64,000 nt of DNA, taken from NCBI RefSeq assembly GCF_000524195.1, contig NW_020170445.1, forward strand, positions 64,019-128,018. Direction: 5' to 3'. Under the pieces are notes generated by a model. The model made no database searches. It was not told the DNA's origin and saw only the letters and a program-made list of their open reading frames with translations. How positions within the stretch are numbered: the stretch's first letter is position 1; each line of letters begins with the position of its first letter. The position numbers and the translations under genes were made by a program. Positions 35,301 through 48,795 of the stretch are shown piece by piece. The DNA comes from Echinococcus granulosus. Its lineage: Eukaryota; Platyhelminthes; Cestoda; Cyclophyllidea; Taeniidae.

Positions 35301-36319
35301 GGGGGTGGCAGGCCACACATATAACCCCCTTCTCCCTTTTTTTGCAAACAGAAGAAACGACAAATTCTAACTGCATTTCGTACTCTTGACACTTTAATGT
35401 CATCGAACTTAGCGTCTTGTGTACTGTTGAGATATCTTCCCTCCCTTCGTTTGAAACGAGTCCCAAGTCTGCAGGTTCATTTGAAACTGCGCCTGGTGAA
35501 TAAAACTAATGCGAGTCGTTTTTAGTGTTTGTCTTTTGCAGTAGTTTTGCAGCAAAGGTTGTGCCATTCTTCTTTTGAGATTTTGCATCAGGCTAAAAGC
35601 CTCTCTTTTCCTTCTCCCCTTATGGCAGCCATGGGTGGTTGTGTGGTTGGCAACTCTCTGACTGGCTTCGGATTGGTCATTTGCGCGCCTGAAGGTCAGT
35701 GGCGACTCTCGAACTTTTTGGTGATTTTGGGGCTGGTATGACGTAGGTATGGTGCCTTTTTTGTACTGAAGTGACTGACGATTTAATTTGCTCGCTGAAT
35801 TGATGAAGCTGAATGGATTTGGGACTTCCGCTTGAGTAGTATACGCGAGTTTACGACGAATGGGTGGACAGACTGGAGGATTGCTGTGCTACCTTCGCAT
35901 CTGGAGAACATTTTGGACGCCATCTTGGGCTCTATTAGATGTAGAAATTTTGAAAAGGTTTCAAGAGAGCTAGCTGCAGGCATTGGGTCCTGCTACGCAC
36001 TAGTTTATGTCAGTCTTCAACGGTTGACATGGAGATGCTAGCTGAGACGTGTGTTGGAGTTAATGCAGACGCTGCCCTTTGTGTTGGCCTGTTCAAGCCG
36101 AGCATGGATGGTTAAAAGCTCCGACTGCCGCACCATATTCGGCTCTTCCTGACTCGAATCCCCTAGACCCCCGATAGCATTTAATCCACAACTTTGTGAA
36201 GAATTACCAACACACATTCCATAAAGAGCGACTTTATATGCTAATAATATGACAAATAAAAAATTAAATAAAATCAAACAAACTATCTTCGAAGAAATAC
36301 AAGGAATTGGGTTCTATTA
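35301..36319. other. convergent intergenic region RBBP4/ENY2
   Basis: Contains the RBBP4 3' untranslated region and the ENY2 3' flank. Apart from the polyadenylation signal listed separately, the ORFs here show no recognisable similarity. Confidence 0.6.
35499..35504 (+). terminator. candidate RBBP4 polyadenylation signal
   Basis: AATAAA about 200 bases after the RBBP4 stop at 35298-35300, the expected strand and distance. Confidence 0.6.
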
Positions 36320-36619
36320 CTAGTCCACATCGACACCATTTTTGGCGAGAAATTTCCTTAAGTACTCCAATACGGAGGCCTTGACCTCCGGAGGTACAGT
36401 GCCCCGAGCTGAGGGCGCTACTGCCTCCACAACATCGTCGACGTTGACGGCGTCAACGCCCTTGGAGCGGATGAACTCCTTACAGGCGCCTTTGACGCGA
36501 TCATTCCAACCGCATTCCACCAACTTCTTTTCGATCATTTCGCGTATCTTTTCTCGCTCACCTTTGGCGTTCAAGAGGTCGTTGATCCGAGCCCGAATTT
36601 CAGCCCGTTTGTCACCCAT
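36320..36619 (-). CDS. ENY2: ENY2/SUS1 transcription and mRNA export factor
   Basis: An intronless 99-residue ORF, close to the 101 residues of human ENY2. ENY2 is a small all-helical nuclear protein shared by the SAGA deubiquitinase module and the TREX-2 export complex. Family wording is visible at residues 17-37 (GEREKIREMIEKKLVECGW, human GERERLKELLRAKLIECGW), in ACKEFIRSKG, in the VDDVVEAVAP turn and in the C-terminal helix VLEYLRKFLAKNG. The start is the ATG at 36619; the frame is open upstream but has no earlier ATG. It faces RBBP4 tail to tail. No introns interrupt it; a retrocopy is possible but the frame is intact. Confidence 0.93.
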   Translation of the reverse strand: MGDKRAEIRARINDLLNAKGEREKIREMIEKKLVECGWNDRVKGACKEFIRSKGVDAVNVDDVVEAVAPSARGTVPPEVKASVLEYLRKFLAKNGVDVD

Positions 36620-39600
36620 TTTAGAGTCTGACGCCAAAGCTAGTTTGACCTCAATCAATCCGCCCTTATCGATTTGAAACAGCTGATAGATTGAGCAGAA
36701 TAACCAATGAGATTAAAGCGGGTTGTTTGAGTTTGTAATATGCTTCAAACAGAAATAATGCTATTGGGGACGTAGCTGTTATAGCATTATTCATAAACCT
36801 TTACAGAAAGCGATGAACTCTTTTAAGTGGCCGAAAATTGCCTGAAAGCCCACCAGTGCGACGTTATTTATCAGCATTGTCGATCGGGGGATAGCATGAC
36901 ATTATTAAATATTAGTAGTTTGTACGAAAATAATTAGGCTGGGGACAGTTCTCATCACTTATGCAAATAAAGCACTAACATGAAAGCCGTTAGCAAATTT
37001 AATTAACTTGTGCAAAATTATAGTTTTTGGAGATGTCAAAATTCACCGGCATTAAAAATGTGCATATGGTAAGTTCTTGTCATTGAATTCGTACAAAAAA
37101 CTGTGGTAAGATGAGTTATCGTGACGACGTTACTGTGTGTCATTCTATTCAAAAGATATATTTTTAAAGATCGAGCTTAGCTTTTTCTCCTTTCTTTGAG
37201 CTATTGATCATAGTTACCTGCCGTGACGTTAATTGATTTCGTTATACATTATCGCGTTAACAGCTGCATTGTTTAGTAGATTCATGTGCAACTGGGGAAG
37301 AACCCCTCAGCTTTGTCATCAATTTAAGGCAAATTTTCTTTTGGGTCTTTTATTTGCTCTTGATTGTTTTTTGAGGAGCAGTTATCTCTATCTTAATCTG
37401 CCTGCAAATTTTGTAACTGGAATTCCTTCAATACAAGCGGGAGCTCACATGCTCGCATGCTTAATGCAAACTTGTTGGGATTTGAGGTTAAAATAATCTA
37501 TTACTGTGTTATTCGTAGTACAGTAAAGTTATTATTAGCACGTTGTTGTATTTTTTACATAATTAAGGTGTTCTCTACTTCATTCGAATATCTTGCACAA
37601 TTTGTATTTACTTTTTGCTTTTAATTACGTTTAAGTGTCACAAAGTGGTTCTGATAACACGCATTTAAATCTTTATTATGCAAGCTACTAATAATTTACT
37701 ACAATAGGGGCTTTTTAGTGCCACCACGCGCACCTGAATGTGGTTTAATGCGTGACGTTAGATAGTGAAGTGTATTTCTAATTAGAATATCCTTGAGGGA
37801 GTTAGTGGTCGCCATGACTAGATAGATGCCTTTCAAGAAATGTAATCTATGGAGTTTAATTTTTTCACGTACGTGTTGAAATCTATTCTTGCATTTCATT
37901 ATGTTTTTGACGTTAAGCATGTAAGTATCTGTCCATTTGTGTCAAGCAATTTCAGCTTTTTGCCTCTTGTGATCCCTTTCAGCTTACATTTGCACCTGAT
38001 ATACTTGTGCTTTTGATTTATTTTAAAAGCAAACAAATAAACTGACTCCTCAGAGGTCAAAGGCGTTCGCTCCGTCACACGTTTGGTGTTAAATGACAGC
38101 TTTTCACCTAGTAGGTTTGTTTAACATACGCTCTTTACGACTGTCTACCTTTTTTAAAAAATTTGCTTTCTACACGAACGATTCATCAGTAATTAAATTT
38201 TATTTCATGTGGAGTCGAAACCCAAGATAGACATTAAATTATAAACACACTGTAGTGGTTAACTTCACGGCCACTTTGATCTCCACCGCTTCTGCTTTTA
38301 TACTTCTTTGGCCTTAAATGGCTATAGGAACAGCTCGAGTTTGCACATTTGCGAAAGTTAGTTCTACATTTTCTTTAAAACTTGTGGAACATCATGCATT
38401 AGGATGCCCGAATTCTGATTTCCGCACGTTTTTTCAGGATTTGTAAGCAGGGAAAATTAAGTTTTTGCTAGGATGTGACTTTTGCAGTCAATTTATCTAC
38501 TCTTTGGCAATTAATTGTTGGTTGTTTTTTTACATTTTTTGAGATGTTTGATCGTTTGGTGTAGACAATTTTGAAAACATAAAGAAACGTTTATACTTTT
38601 AAAAATATTTCCTCTTCCGAATACATTGCATTTTTTGTCACTTATTTGATTCATTGAAGCCTTATTGCTTCTCCCTCCAAAAATAGAGCATCACCTCTCC
38701 TCCAGTTCCCTTAAGAAACTGTGATGGAACCAACAGAACCACTTTTAGCATTGTTCAATATTGCAATAAAATCTTACTTCTAAGGGCAGAATCTCAGAAA
38801 AATCCGCTTTAGTCTTCCGTGGGAATTGGTGTTTTCCCTCAGCTACGAGGTTGGTGTAATATGGCCGCTTGTCGCCTGAATGACACGTTCTTACAAACGC
38901 GTACTACACACAAGAGGGAGTAGTCGTGTCCATATCATGATTGCTATGAGTTTATTTTGCATCTTATCCAAATCCTAAGCATAACTTACGCCTTTGCCAA
39001 TTTCGTTACTACAGAAGTTTGTATTTGGAAGAATTTTTAGCTGAGCAATGTCTCTTTTACCCGGCTGATTAACTAAGGCAATGTCCTCTTCTAGAATTTT
39101 TAAAACAAAGCCCTTTACATAACCTTCTATTCCTGCAGTTTAAGTGTTTTTTTTTAAATATGAGTAGTATGTCCTTTTACCAATACCCTGGATGGGTGGG
39201 ACTTCGGGAGAAGCGTCAGAGGGGACGTTATATTATCCTTGGGAAATTTAAATGTCAATGGTGGTGTTAAGCGATTGACATAATCCGTTGCCCATTAACC
39301 AAGAATCATATCAAATGTATTCTGTGACTTAAAGGGCAAAAGATATGCCAAAAATAATTGATTTTCAAATGGAACTGCAAGTTACATTTAATGGCTAAGA
39401 AACGCCTTCATTAACTTTAATTTTTTTTCACCTTTTTTAGAGTTGGATGTTTAATTTATTGAATTTGACGAAATTCTGTTGAAATTTTTATAGGTTATGT
39501 CCAATTTATTGATTCTTACATCAATCAAATGCTCTGTAAAAATTCGTCAGTTGGCTACACGGGCAATTTAGTCACTCCGACAAGACTTCGGGTGCGACAT

Positions 39601-40451
39601 CTTCAATTTTAGTCTTATAGTGCGGAATTTTGGTGTTATGCAGCAAAGCAAAATTATAATTCATCTGTGAAAATAAAAATTCGAATTTCAATTAGATTGC
39701 TACTTTTTAGACCTTTTTCTTTAGCAGTGGTAACCTTGAATAGGGTTTCACCAAGCACCATTTTACAAAAGCTTAATCCATCATGTTTGAAACCCTTGGA
39801 TTTCTTTCATCGCTTTTTGTCATTTCATCTTGGGCGTAATTTCCTAAATCTAGACGTCGTGGACGATGCCATGACTTACATTCCACTTTCAAGGTCATGA
39901 CTGTAGCCATTTGGACGGATCACTCCACGCATTAACATTATGGTGTAGAGGTACTTGATTGTCGATACTGGAGAGGAATTTGCGCTTTGGACGCAACTCC
40001 CTCTCTCCACAAAATCCAGGACGTGAAGATCCATTGTTCACCTGTGCGTTTAACTACGCGGGCACAGCTTTTGGAACACGCCAGTAGACACCAACTATTC
40101 CATTATCTTAATAAAATATATGCTGCTATACCAACTTGACTTCTTACGACTTAGAGCAAGACTCGACAGAGCCCTACCCTACCACTACATTCGCCTTGTG
40201 TTTCAATCATTTATGCCATTGGTTATTTTCAATTGCCCCTAAAGAGTCATGCAGCAAAAAAGCATTTGCATACTTCCGTACATTCTTCATAATGCAGGTA
40301 CTTAAAATCAATACATAAGACATTGTCATTTGTCATAATTTAGTGATTGAGCAGGCAGAAGTTCTCCCTCACATCCAAAGGAGCAGCAAATTTGACCTTC
40401 AAATCGACCAATTGAATGCACGAAGGAGTCGAAGCATCAGTAAACTCTCCT
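36620..40451. other. 3.8 kb intergenic region
   Basis: AT-rich sequence between ENY2 and the end of the nuclear-receptor gene. The longest ORFs (87 codons at 37233-37496, 77 at 39667-39900) resemble no family and have no supporting splice sites. No repeat array or RNA gene was recognised. Confidence 0.6.
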
Positions 40452-43400
40452 TCATTGCTTTTCAACGTCCTCTTGATAGGTGAATGCATTATCAAAGAAA
40501 TTTATGGACTCTTGAGCAACCTGAAGCTGTTGTCCTTGTTGCTGTTGCTGCAAGTAACATGTAGACGTAGGAGCCAACGGTTGGAGATGGAAAGCCATGG
40601 TTATTCCCTGTTTTGCAGGTCCTTCGCGTTGCCAAGACAACGTATCACCGTTTCCATGGTATCGACTGTTGTGACTGAATGGCAGATAGGCGAAAGGAAC
40701 AGCTACAGAGCCGTTAGTTTCTACCTGGGGGTCATCAAACATGGTCATTGGACCTGTGCAAGGCATACAAAAACGAGTGATGATGAAGAAAACTTTGTCC
40801 CTCCGCCCTCTCCATAACTTTGACTCTCACTCCTCAAAGTGGGCTAAAATTAAATCCAGAAAATTGGCCTCATGCCACCAATATGGACTTATTTTCACTT
40901 TCGAAGTTTTCTGCTCCTTTATAGGCTGACTTTTAAATGTAGAAAAATAGTACTCAATCACCTGAAAGTAGTATGTCCCCCAGGAGATCATCCAGTCTAA
41001 GTGAATTGATAGTCTCGTCTGACTCTGCCGTGGCTGAGCTATTGGCTGCAGCAACAGCGGCGGCAGCGGCAGCGGAAGTAGTGGCAACGCTTCCAATCCT
41101 GGCCACAAGAAATCCTGAAACCCGTTGCAGTGTCGGCACCAGAAGAAGCAGCTCCCCGAATCGACCCTCTGGGAGGTATTGGTTGTCATTCATGACGTTC
41201 ATTAGTTCGATTTGAAGCCGACTCCGTGAGGCTTCTACGGTGAGGCGACCATTGGGTGATAGGTTAAGGTGACCTTAATGCGTATTATCAGTAGTTTTAT
41301 TCAAAATCACTGCATTTTTTGTCAATGCGTATCACGATAAACTCATAAATGTCAAAAAAAAAAGATCTAAACCAAAGGTATGCGGTATTTTATGCACTAC
41401 TCTTGCTGATTAGGCATTGACAATTTAACCATCTAGGCCCTCGTTCATTGGTTGAACTTAAACCAATCAGATATGTGGGTTACCACAAATAAGTATAAGA
41501 ATGATTTTGTCAGTAAAATACTTAAATCATCTGTAGAAAATTTCGAATCGACGTAAAATGATGAAGGTCTTCGATGTTTAATTTTACGTATTTTAAAGAC
41601 AAATGAGTTACAAGGTGGAGTCTTTGGTCTATGCTGATTGGCCATTGACGGGTTGAACACCACTCATTGGGCATTGGTTGTTTGGATAAAAAACAGTGTG
41701 GTTTTTGATAACTTAGTCAAATAATTTTTAAAATTCCTTAAAGAATTTTCAAATATTCTCCAACTGATTTCTACTATCCCAAATTCTGACCTTTTCCACT
41801 ACCAACGTTTCTTACAAGACGCATTTCACTTTTTCGATCCGAGCCTGAACGTCACAGATGTGTGACGCTTATTTTTCATTAGGTGTTGATCACCAGTTGC
41901 GTATGACCGCGTCGCAAACAGATTCCTAGTCTTGGCCTAGAGATAAATGCACATCTCAGGTTTTGTTCGAGTCCAATGCAATTATTCGCGTCAGTACCGG
42001 AAAAAAAGTGGTATATTAGACCGATGAATCGTCCAAGCCTTGATTACTCAGTTCTGTTTGAATTGTCGGTACCAAAAATCAGGCTTGTTCTTGGTAGTTA
42101 AATTCGCGCCAATGATACATCACTTTTAAAAGCATCATCTTCAGGCATTTTAGGAAGATCGATGTACGAGTTATTAATCAGGTCAGTTTAACAAAAGCTG
42201 ATTAAAATTTGATTGGACGATTTCATAGACTATAAAATTACCCGCACTCAAGAAAATAATTGCCTTGAGGCAAATAAATTCTGTCTCTCCAATCGCCAAC
42301 TCCAGCAGTGGTCGATAAATGGTATTGGCAATGACTTTGAGAATAGCATCCAACTTGCTGTCATCCGCGCAACAAGGCATGGCTGGAAATTCATTGCAAC
42401 CACCGCCACTGGCTTTGATTACTTCCATAAACGCGATATTTAACCGATGAAAGAGGTTGATAAATGTCCCAGCCTCGTCGATTTGTTGAGATGACGTGCA
42501 AATGGCCTGCCAAACCATGCTTAGAAGGAGCAATTCCCCCGAGTTCCCACGTAGCAAAGTCAGCTAGATCAAGCGCAGAACATGTATTTACTACTTGCTG
42601 CGCTTAAGTAGACCTCCTATTATCAAGAAACACAATACCTGATCTTGCATATCCAGATTAACAAAACAATCCAGCTGTCTTGCCCAATTGATTAAACGAA
42701 AAAGATGAATTTTCATGGCTGAGCAAATTTCAGCTAGACTTAGTGGTCCAGTAGAGGAAAGGTCCTTTGTCTCAATCCCTTCAGTTGTCTATAAATAAGA
42801 AGTATTTACTGAAAAAATCTTCAGGAATCTACCGCTTTGGATTCAACCTCGGCTCTAAGTAGAGTGCTGATATCGATTAGAGTGCCATTCAGTCCCGACG
42901 CGTCGCAGAATGGCCTTCGGTTGCTGATTTTATCGCGCTCGTTTTGGACCGCTGTTAAAAAGGACCATGAAGGTAAGACCCTACTGAATTGCAAAAAGTA
43001 GTATCAGACCATAAGGCCACTTTATTCATTGCCTCACCTGCGCGGTTCATGCCCACTCGGAAGCACTTTTTCAGCCGGCAAAAACGGCATTGATTACGCA
43101 TGTCTTTGTCAATTGTGCAAGTTCGATTGTACCGACAACTGTAGGTGTGTTTTCGACGCACAGAACGTCGGAAAAATCCCTTACACCCGTCACATGAATA
43201 TGCGCCGTAGTGTTTGCCTATTTAAAGCAATAATAGCTTATTAAAAGGCAAATAAAAATGAAAACTGGCAATTATGTTCTTTAGTATGTACATTTTGTCA
43301 ACTCCTAGGCTCTTGGCTCTTTCGCCCACTGAATAATATGCCCTGCCGTGACACCAAACAGGTGCAGAGCAAAAAAAACTTGTCCTCCTGATTTTGAAGA

Positions 43401-46400
43401 CTAAATATCATGACATAAGCTTATAAGAAAAAGAGGTCCGAGTCTATGTAAACTTATGAGACAGGTGCTTTTGAAATAGCGTTGACGTCTGACGATCATT
43501 CCGATTTCAAATTTTGCGACTCTGTGGTGCTAGGTAGGAAATTGAGGAAATGAGGAAAAAGGACACAATTCTTTGTTTTTGCCTCACTTTGCTCTCTACA
43601 ACTTTTTGGTTATTCTCAACTCTGCCAATGTTGGTGTGATAAAGAAGGGAAGTGCTGCCCGTTCCTATTCTTCATCCTGTATCCGCTTCTACTCCTTCTT
43701 TCTCCGAGTGTGAAAACGAAGAGCTAAATGGAAACGGAGGTTGTTAAGGCCCTATTTAAGCCTGCATTCTAGGGACAGAATTTTCTGAGAATGACAATTT
43801 TACACGGCAAAAAGGCACTTTTTTTGGAGATAACCCCTTCTATCTTCACGGTGCTCATTTATGGTCACTAGTACCCGATTCACACGAGGCCGCCTTCTGA
43901 TTGGTGGAGTCGAGTGCTCGCGGTAAATTTTTATACGCGCGTGTGTCTGTGTGACGCCATCTGAGCAAACAATCGGTGCACAAGGCCGCCTCGAATTGAG
44001 AACAGTAGCGTGTCTCTTGCCCCGTACCCCCCGCTCCCCACCCTCCTGCCTATACAAACAACCGACAGACGCGCACACACACACATTTGCACGCAGTATA
44101 AATAAATAAAGCACACCTACACGCATGTGTTCGCAGGTCGCCCCCTCCACCCTCCCCCTCTCTCCACACACACACGCACCTGGCTCTCTGATTGGCTGCC
44201 TGTTTCAAAACGCGCTATCTGACGGATTAAGCGTGAATTTGCCACTAGTGGCTAAAAATCTGTCCAACTGATTATGCTCGCCATACTTTTTTTCTTCTCT
44301 TAAAGATTTTTTTAGGAAACATTCTATAGTATTATACTAAATTTTAGCAGCCTCTAAATGTTCATTATAAAGACGATTACAGATATACAAGTCTAACAGT
44401 GTCCTCAGAGGTAATTTGACCGGTACATCGGTGGAGTCTATCTGGAGTCTTCCAGATGGCCGAATTCTGGGAGACACAGAACAACAGGTTTGTTATAAAC
44501 GCTTAGAGGTTTTACAATCACTCAAATCTAAAGACCTACATTGCTATTAGGAATAGAGCAAGACTATTCTTGAACAATATTAAATCTTCGATCCTAGGTC
44601 CTTTGAAGAGTTAACTAAGGGTTTAACATGCAGGATTCAGAGCCTTGGTTGCTATAGTGGCCTGAAAGCAGCTATGATTGGGTTATGGACATTGCGAGAG
44701 CTGAAATGATAGACAAAAGACCGACCAAAATCTGAACCTTTCGAGCTCTTCATTCCCCATGAACGTGTTTTGGTGGTCCCGTAATTCAAAGGGAAAGGTG
44801 TGTCACCCTCAGTAAGACTCTTAATGCCCTAGAACAGAGCAGTACCAACAAATTTGGGTCCTGTTTAATTCTACTTGATTAGTGATGAAACAACCCGTTT
44901 GGGTGTGTGCATGTGAGGCAGAAGGCCAAACGACCACGGATGGAATCTACCTCCTCCCCACACCATAAAGGTGTACAAGGAAAATTTCTTAAGAAACAGC
45001 TGGAATTGACGAGTCACTGAGAGTGAAGCCTTACTACCTGTTTGAAATGTGTAAGGTTCTAAAGAAACCTTGTCTTAGGAAATAGGTCGAAGGAGGTCCA
45101 CATGTAAAATAGCCCAGACAATGAAAGAAAAAAGTCAGGGAATTCGCCATTATAAGCCAGACAATTTTCATAAAAATAGGTTTGGACATATCCGAATAGA
45201 CAATAGGGATGACTGTACTATTGAATAAGCAGAATTAAGTCATTCTCTTTCCATTGAGATCACCCCAAATAAACAGCGGGTAGTTTAATTGTGACTCCGA
45301 AAAGGCACGTATATGTCGAATTCAAAGAGGCCCCAAATACACAAGAAGATATCAAATTCAGACTACTCCAGCTGTCTTGAAACAAGACGCCAATGACAAG
45401 GAGTGTTCAGCAGATGATGGTTGGAAACATCACAAATCAAGGCAGCTTCAAATGTGCTTGAAAAGCGATGCATTGATTATAGCAAGTTATGATTTAGGAT
45501 GGCTTAGAGTGGCAGTTCCGTGTCTCCAAAGGAGGGTCACGTCATTAGCTGCCTTCTTTCAAATTAGCAAGTTAAAGTAAAAGCCCACCCGTTGCTTTGT
45601 CTCCACAAATAAGACAGGTGGAGATGGGTAGAGAGGCAGAACCCGACGGAGGTCGGTCGTCGATTTTGACTTCAAAAGAGGCCATCAGGGAATCCTCCTG
45701 ATGGGGATTCCTTCCCCCCGGGCTGGCCTCTCCCTTTACGGCATGCTGTGAACCCCGACGGCAGCGTGACCTTGGAGTAGAGGTCACCTCAGGGGTGTGA
45801 GAGTACCCACTGGCTGTGGTGTTACCATTGACAACAGCTGTCAGCATCTCACCTTCAGCGATTCCTGATTCTGAGTTCATCTCTGTAGTGTTAATAAACA
45901 AAAAATAGTCATCTCATCACATACGCACCATAAACTGACGTCGTAGAAGAATGACATTTGCTTTAAATGGCCAGATTAGTGTCAATGTTTGGTATCTAAG
46001 TCAATCTCTAATACTGCTTACTCTTTCGATATTCCTCGTGGTTGGTAATTAACGGCTCCGCACAGGTGAATCCAATCGGCTCTAGAACGGGTGCATAGTA
46101 GGCGGCATTTGGATCAACCTGAGTCTCCCATCGCAACTGCGTTTGGTCTGGGAGGTAGGGTCTATAGACGTCGGTTGAATGTATCGGTTCAATGGAACAT
46201 GAAGTTGGGAGGGGTGTGAGCCATGCACCATTCTGATTGGTTACGGGAGTTCCATTGTAGTAGGAGGCGGTTCCAGGAACACTCTCCACAAAATTTGTAT
46301 CGACGAGACTTGGCAAGAGGAGGGAGGAGTCTTTAGGAAAAAAGGATTTTTAAGTCGGTTTTTTGTATTATTAATGAGAAGTTAAAGGCTATAAAAGATA

Positions 46401-46515
46401 TGCTTAAAGTTAGTTGGGTCCACATCGAAGTCAGACACAAATCTACACTAGATACGCACATTTTGTTGTCATCACAGTTATCACCTATAAATCTGAAGCT
46501 TTCTCCACATTCCAT
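40452..46515 (-). CDS. HNF4: HNF4-type nuclear receptor (NR2A), complete DBD and LBD
   Basis: Exons in coding order are 46515-46485, 46330-46022, 45882-45589, 43217-43038, 42951-42833, 42788-42639, 42563-42242, 41273-40962 and 40753-40452, all GT-AG and phase-consistent, giving 672 residues. The DNA-binding domain starts at [10 protein letters not shown], crosses a phase-1 intron and continues [20 protein letters not shown] to [14 protein letters not shown]; this wording and [10 protein letters not shown] just after it are diagnostic of HNF4. The ligand-binding domain shows [45 protein letters not shown] and an activation helix [12 protein letters not shown]. The protein is a nuclear transcription factor that binds DR1 elements, usually as a homodimer. 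The F domain is Gln-rich ([10 protein letters not shown]). The first exon ([10 protein letters not shown]) is the least certain part, and an alternative first exon lies at 50646-50760. Insertions and a polyalanine segment in the LBD are unusual. Confidence 0.93.
40962..42563 (-). other. HNF4 ligand-binding-domain C-terminal exons
   Basis: Exon 42563-42242 runs from [15 protein letters not shown] to CLKAIIFL but carries an extra Cys-rich loop ([17 protein letters not shown]) absent from vertebrate HNF4. Exon 41273-40962 has [13 protein letters not shown] followed by [11 protein letters not shown] and a Ser/Thr/Glu segment before the [10 protein letters not shown] helix; the normal helix 10/11 wording is not recognisable. 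Confidence 0.85.
43038..43217 (-). other. HNF4 DNA-binding-domain exon
   Basis: This exon holds most of both C4 zinc modules, including the P-box CDGCKG and the second-module cysteines ([14 protein letters not shown]). The first two module-I cysteines (CLIC) lie in the preceding exon, 45882-45589; the intron falls in the codon for Gly of ATGKHYG. Confidence 0.95.
43218..45588 (-). other. long HNF4 intron splitting the DBD
   Basis: 2.4 kb intron. It contains a CA/CG-rich stretch with (CA)n around 44071-44086. A 123-codon ORF on the - strand (43800-44171) is low-complexity and not supported as coding. Confidence 0.7.
46485..46515 (-). other. candidate HNF4 proximal first exon
   Basis: An ATG at 46515 opens [10 protein letters not shown] and is followed after 31 bases by G|GTGATA. 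It ends in phase 1, the phase the next exon (46330, acceptor CCTAAAG) needs. It is short, so the call is tentative. Confidence 0.45.
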
Positions 46516-48795
46516 ACTCCCAACTACGAGAAATGTTTGAGTCAGTCCAGAATTTGTAAATTTCTACAAAAGGAAGTAAATGAGCAACCCAGATCTAGTC
46601 GAGGGCGGATCCATTCCAGACACCGATGACTAGGATAAGAAGCAACAATGGTAGCGAGTGTTCATCGAAGAGGGCAGAATGATAAATGAAGGCGGAGACA
46701 AGTTTGTACTCTCTGCCCAAAAAGATTAGCTGTTTCTTTATTTCTTAATCTTCAGGATCCAGAGGAAGGCAAATTTTTTGCAGTCCAATTACCGCCAGCA
46801 CCGCTACCACCAAACTAGCTAATTCACCTGCCACCGTTGGTTGAAGTTACCAGTTTAAATTAGACTGCATCATTTCGTCTGTCTAAAACACACTCAAGTG
46901 CGCTTCAAAAAACGTTGCCCTGTCATTTCAACTGATCAAAAACAAATTGAAAAACCTCTTGGTTCTCAATTAAATGAAGTGATCCGCACAGCCCACTGAC
47001 TAAGGCTCAATCAGCAACGCTGACAGGGTGATAAACCCCAAAACACCCTCCCCCCTCTCCACAACAAAAAATGGACTTTGACATTGAAAATATCAACGTG
47101 GAGGCATGACACAACCCAAAGTGGGTTAGAATAATCGAGGAGAACTTATGATTTAAAATCCAGTTAAGTGTCCATTTGATGATAGGAAAAAGGCCTTTTA
47201 AAGATTTTACGTTGTTTTTTTGAAAACAGAAATGCTAAATTAAAATTAGCCAATAGGAGAGGATCAAAGTTTGCTTTTATACGGAGACCATAATAATGCT
47301 CAAAAAGATCACAAAATGACAAAGAACGACTTTTAAACAAACCTCTGAACCACGGCTTGTACGGCAACAAATAATTTGCATTCCCCCACTTTTTGAGCAA
47401 AGTCGAAAGGATCGCTTATAGCAATTTCCTCTTCTTCTTTCTCTTCCCATCTCGGCAAAAAAGGTGTCATTATTAGTAGCTTTGGGAGTGACACCTAAAC
47501 TGTAACTCGTTCTGCCTTGCAAAGCCCATCCTGATTGGCTACAAAGCATTCGGCCAATCAATGGAAAAATCGATATTGATTGGTAACAAGGCACCAATGT
47601 GTGATGGATTGTTGAGTACAGCTCAAATGGCAGCGGGTGAGGAAGGTTCACATGAAGCACGTCGATGATGCAAATGCCTTCAGGAGATAGATGGACGGGA
47701 ACTTGGGACAAGTGAGCTCTACACAATTTGTGACTAGGCCAAGGTCGACCTTATGAACTTTTGAATCTTCATGACATTTGAAAGTGACTACTGGATGGCA
47801 TTTTTATTTTGGACAGTCTTTAGAGGTAACCTGGATGCAGCAGAATGTTGAGGAATCGCCCTATAATGATTGCAGACATGGCAGGTCAGGTGAGAATACC
47901 ACTGAGAGATGGATTTGTTATAAACGAACTGAGAAAAGGTCGCTATAAGGTGACATCAGACCTACGTGGAATCTTTGTCAGAGGTAAAATCAACATTTGA
48001 ATATCCCTACTCCCCTGAACAGTCAGGAACAACTACGGATTGACACTTTTGTCCTCTGCAGTCATGTAAATCCAATTCAACGTCGCTGGCTGATGTTAAA
48101 CCGATCTTTAGCGGTTGCAGATAAGGGTACTGCAAAGCACGTCGAAGACGAGACAACCTCTGTGAGATAGATAAATGTATATGTGAAGTATCATCAGATT
48201 AAAAAGCACCAAGAAAAGAGCGTCACTTTCTGACTTATGCCCTTTACAAAACCTGTCATCCCAATTTATTACAAGGATGCGAGAGAAGGGACCTGGAGTA
48301 CAAAAGGCCGATATTATGTAAGTATATTACTTTCTTATATAAGCAACACTTTTTCTCTCTGAAACGAAGATGCCACAAATTTTTGATGTTTTTACGCCTT
48401 AAGAGTCGGGTTTTTTTAGTAGCGTCTCCTTAAATCATGAGATACTGGGCTATTAGAGGCTTCTTCGTATTAAAAGCCCAGTAGCACTATCGAAAGTTCC
48501 TATTTAATTCATCAAACCTTGGGTATCTTCTTATCAGGACTTTGCTACCGTAAGGTGAAGAACGAAGTGATGGACATCGTGGTTTGTCAACTGTCACCCG
48601 ATAGCTTACGACGCCCAGCGCCCATTTGTCTGATACCTTCCGCTGTGACTTTCCTGATCAGATGATGCAAGCACAGAATAACAGCTTCGCTTTCACTGTA
48701 GTGGTACTGAATTCGACTAGAAGGTGTTCTTCAAACCTCAATCTCGAATTGTCTAAACTGCCATTCTTCACCAATCCCAATAGTAGAGGGTAATT

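Noticed and set aside
43800..44171. 123-codon ORF inside the HNF4 intron
   Set aside because: It is driven by CA/CG simple sequence; the residues are low-complexity and there is no homology.
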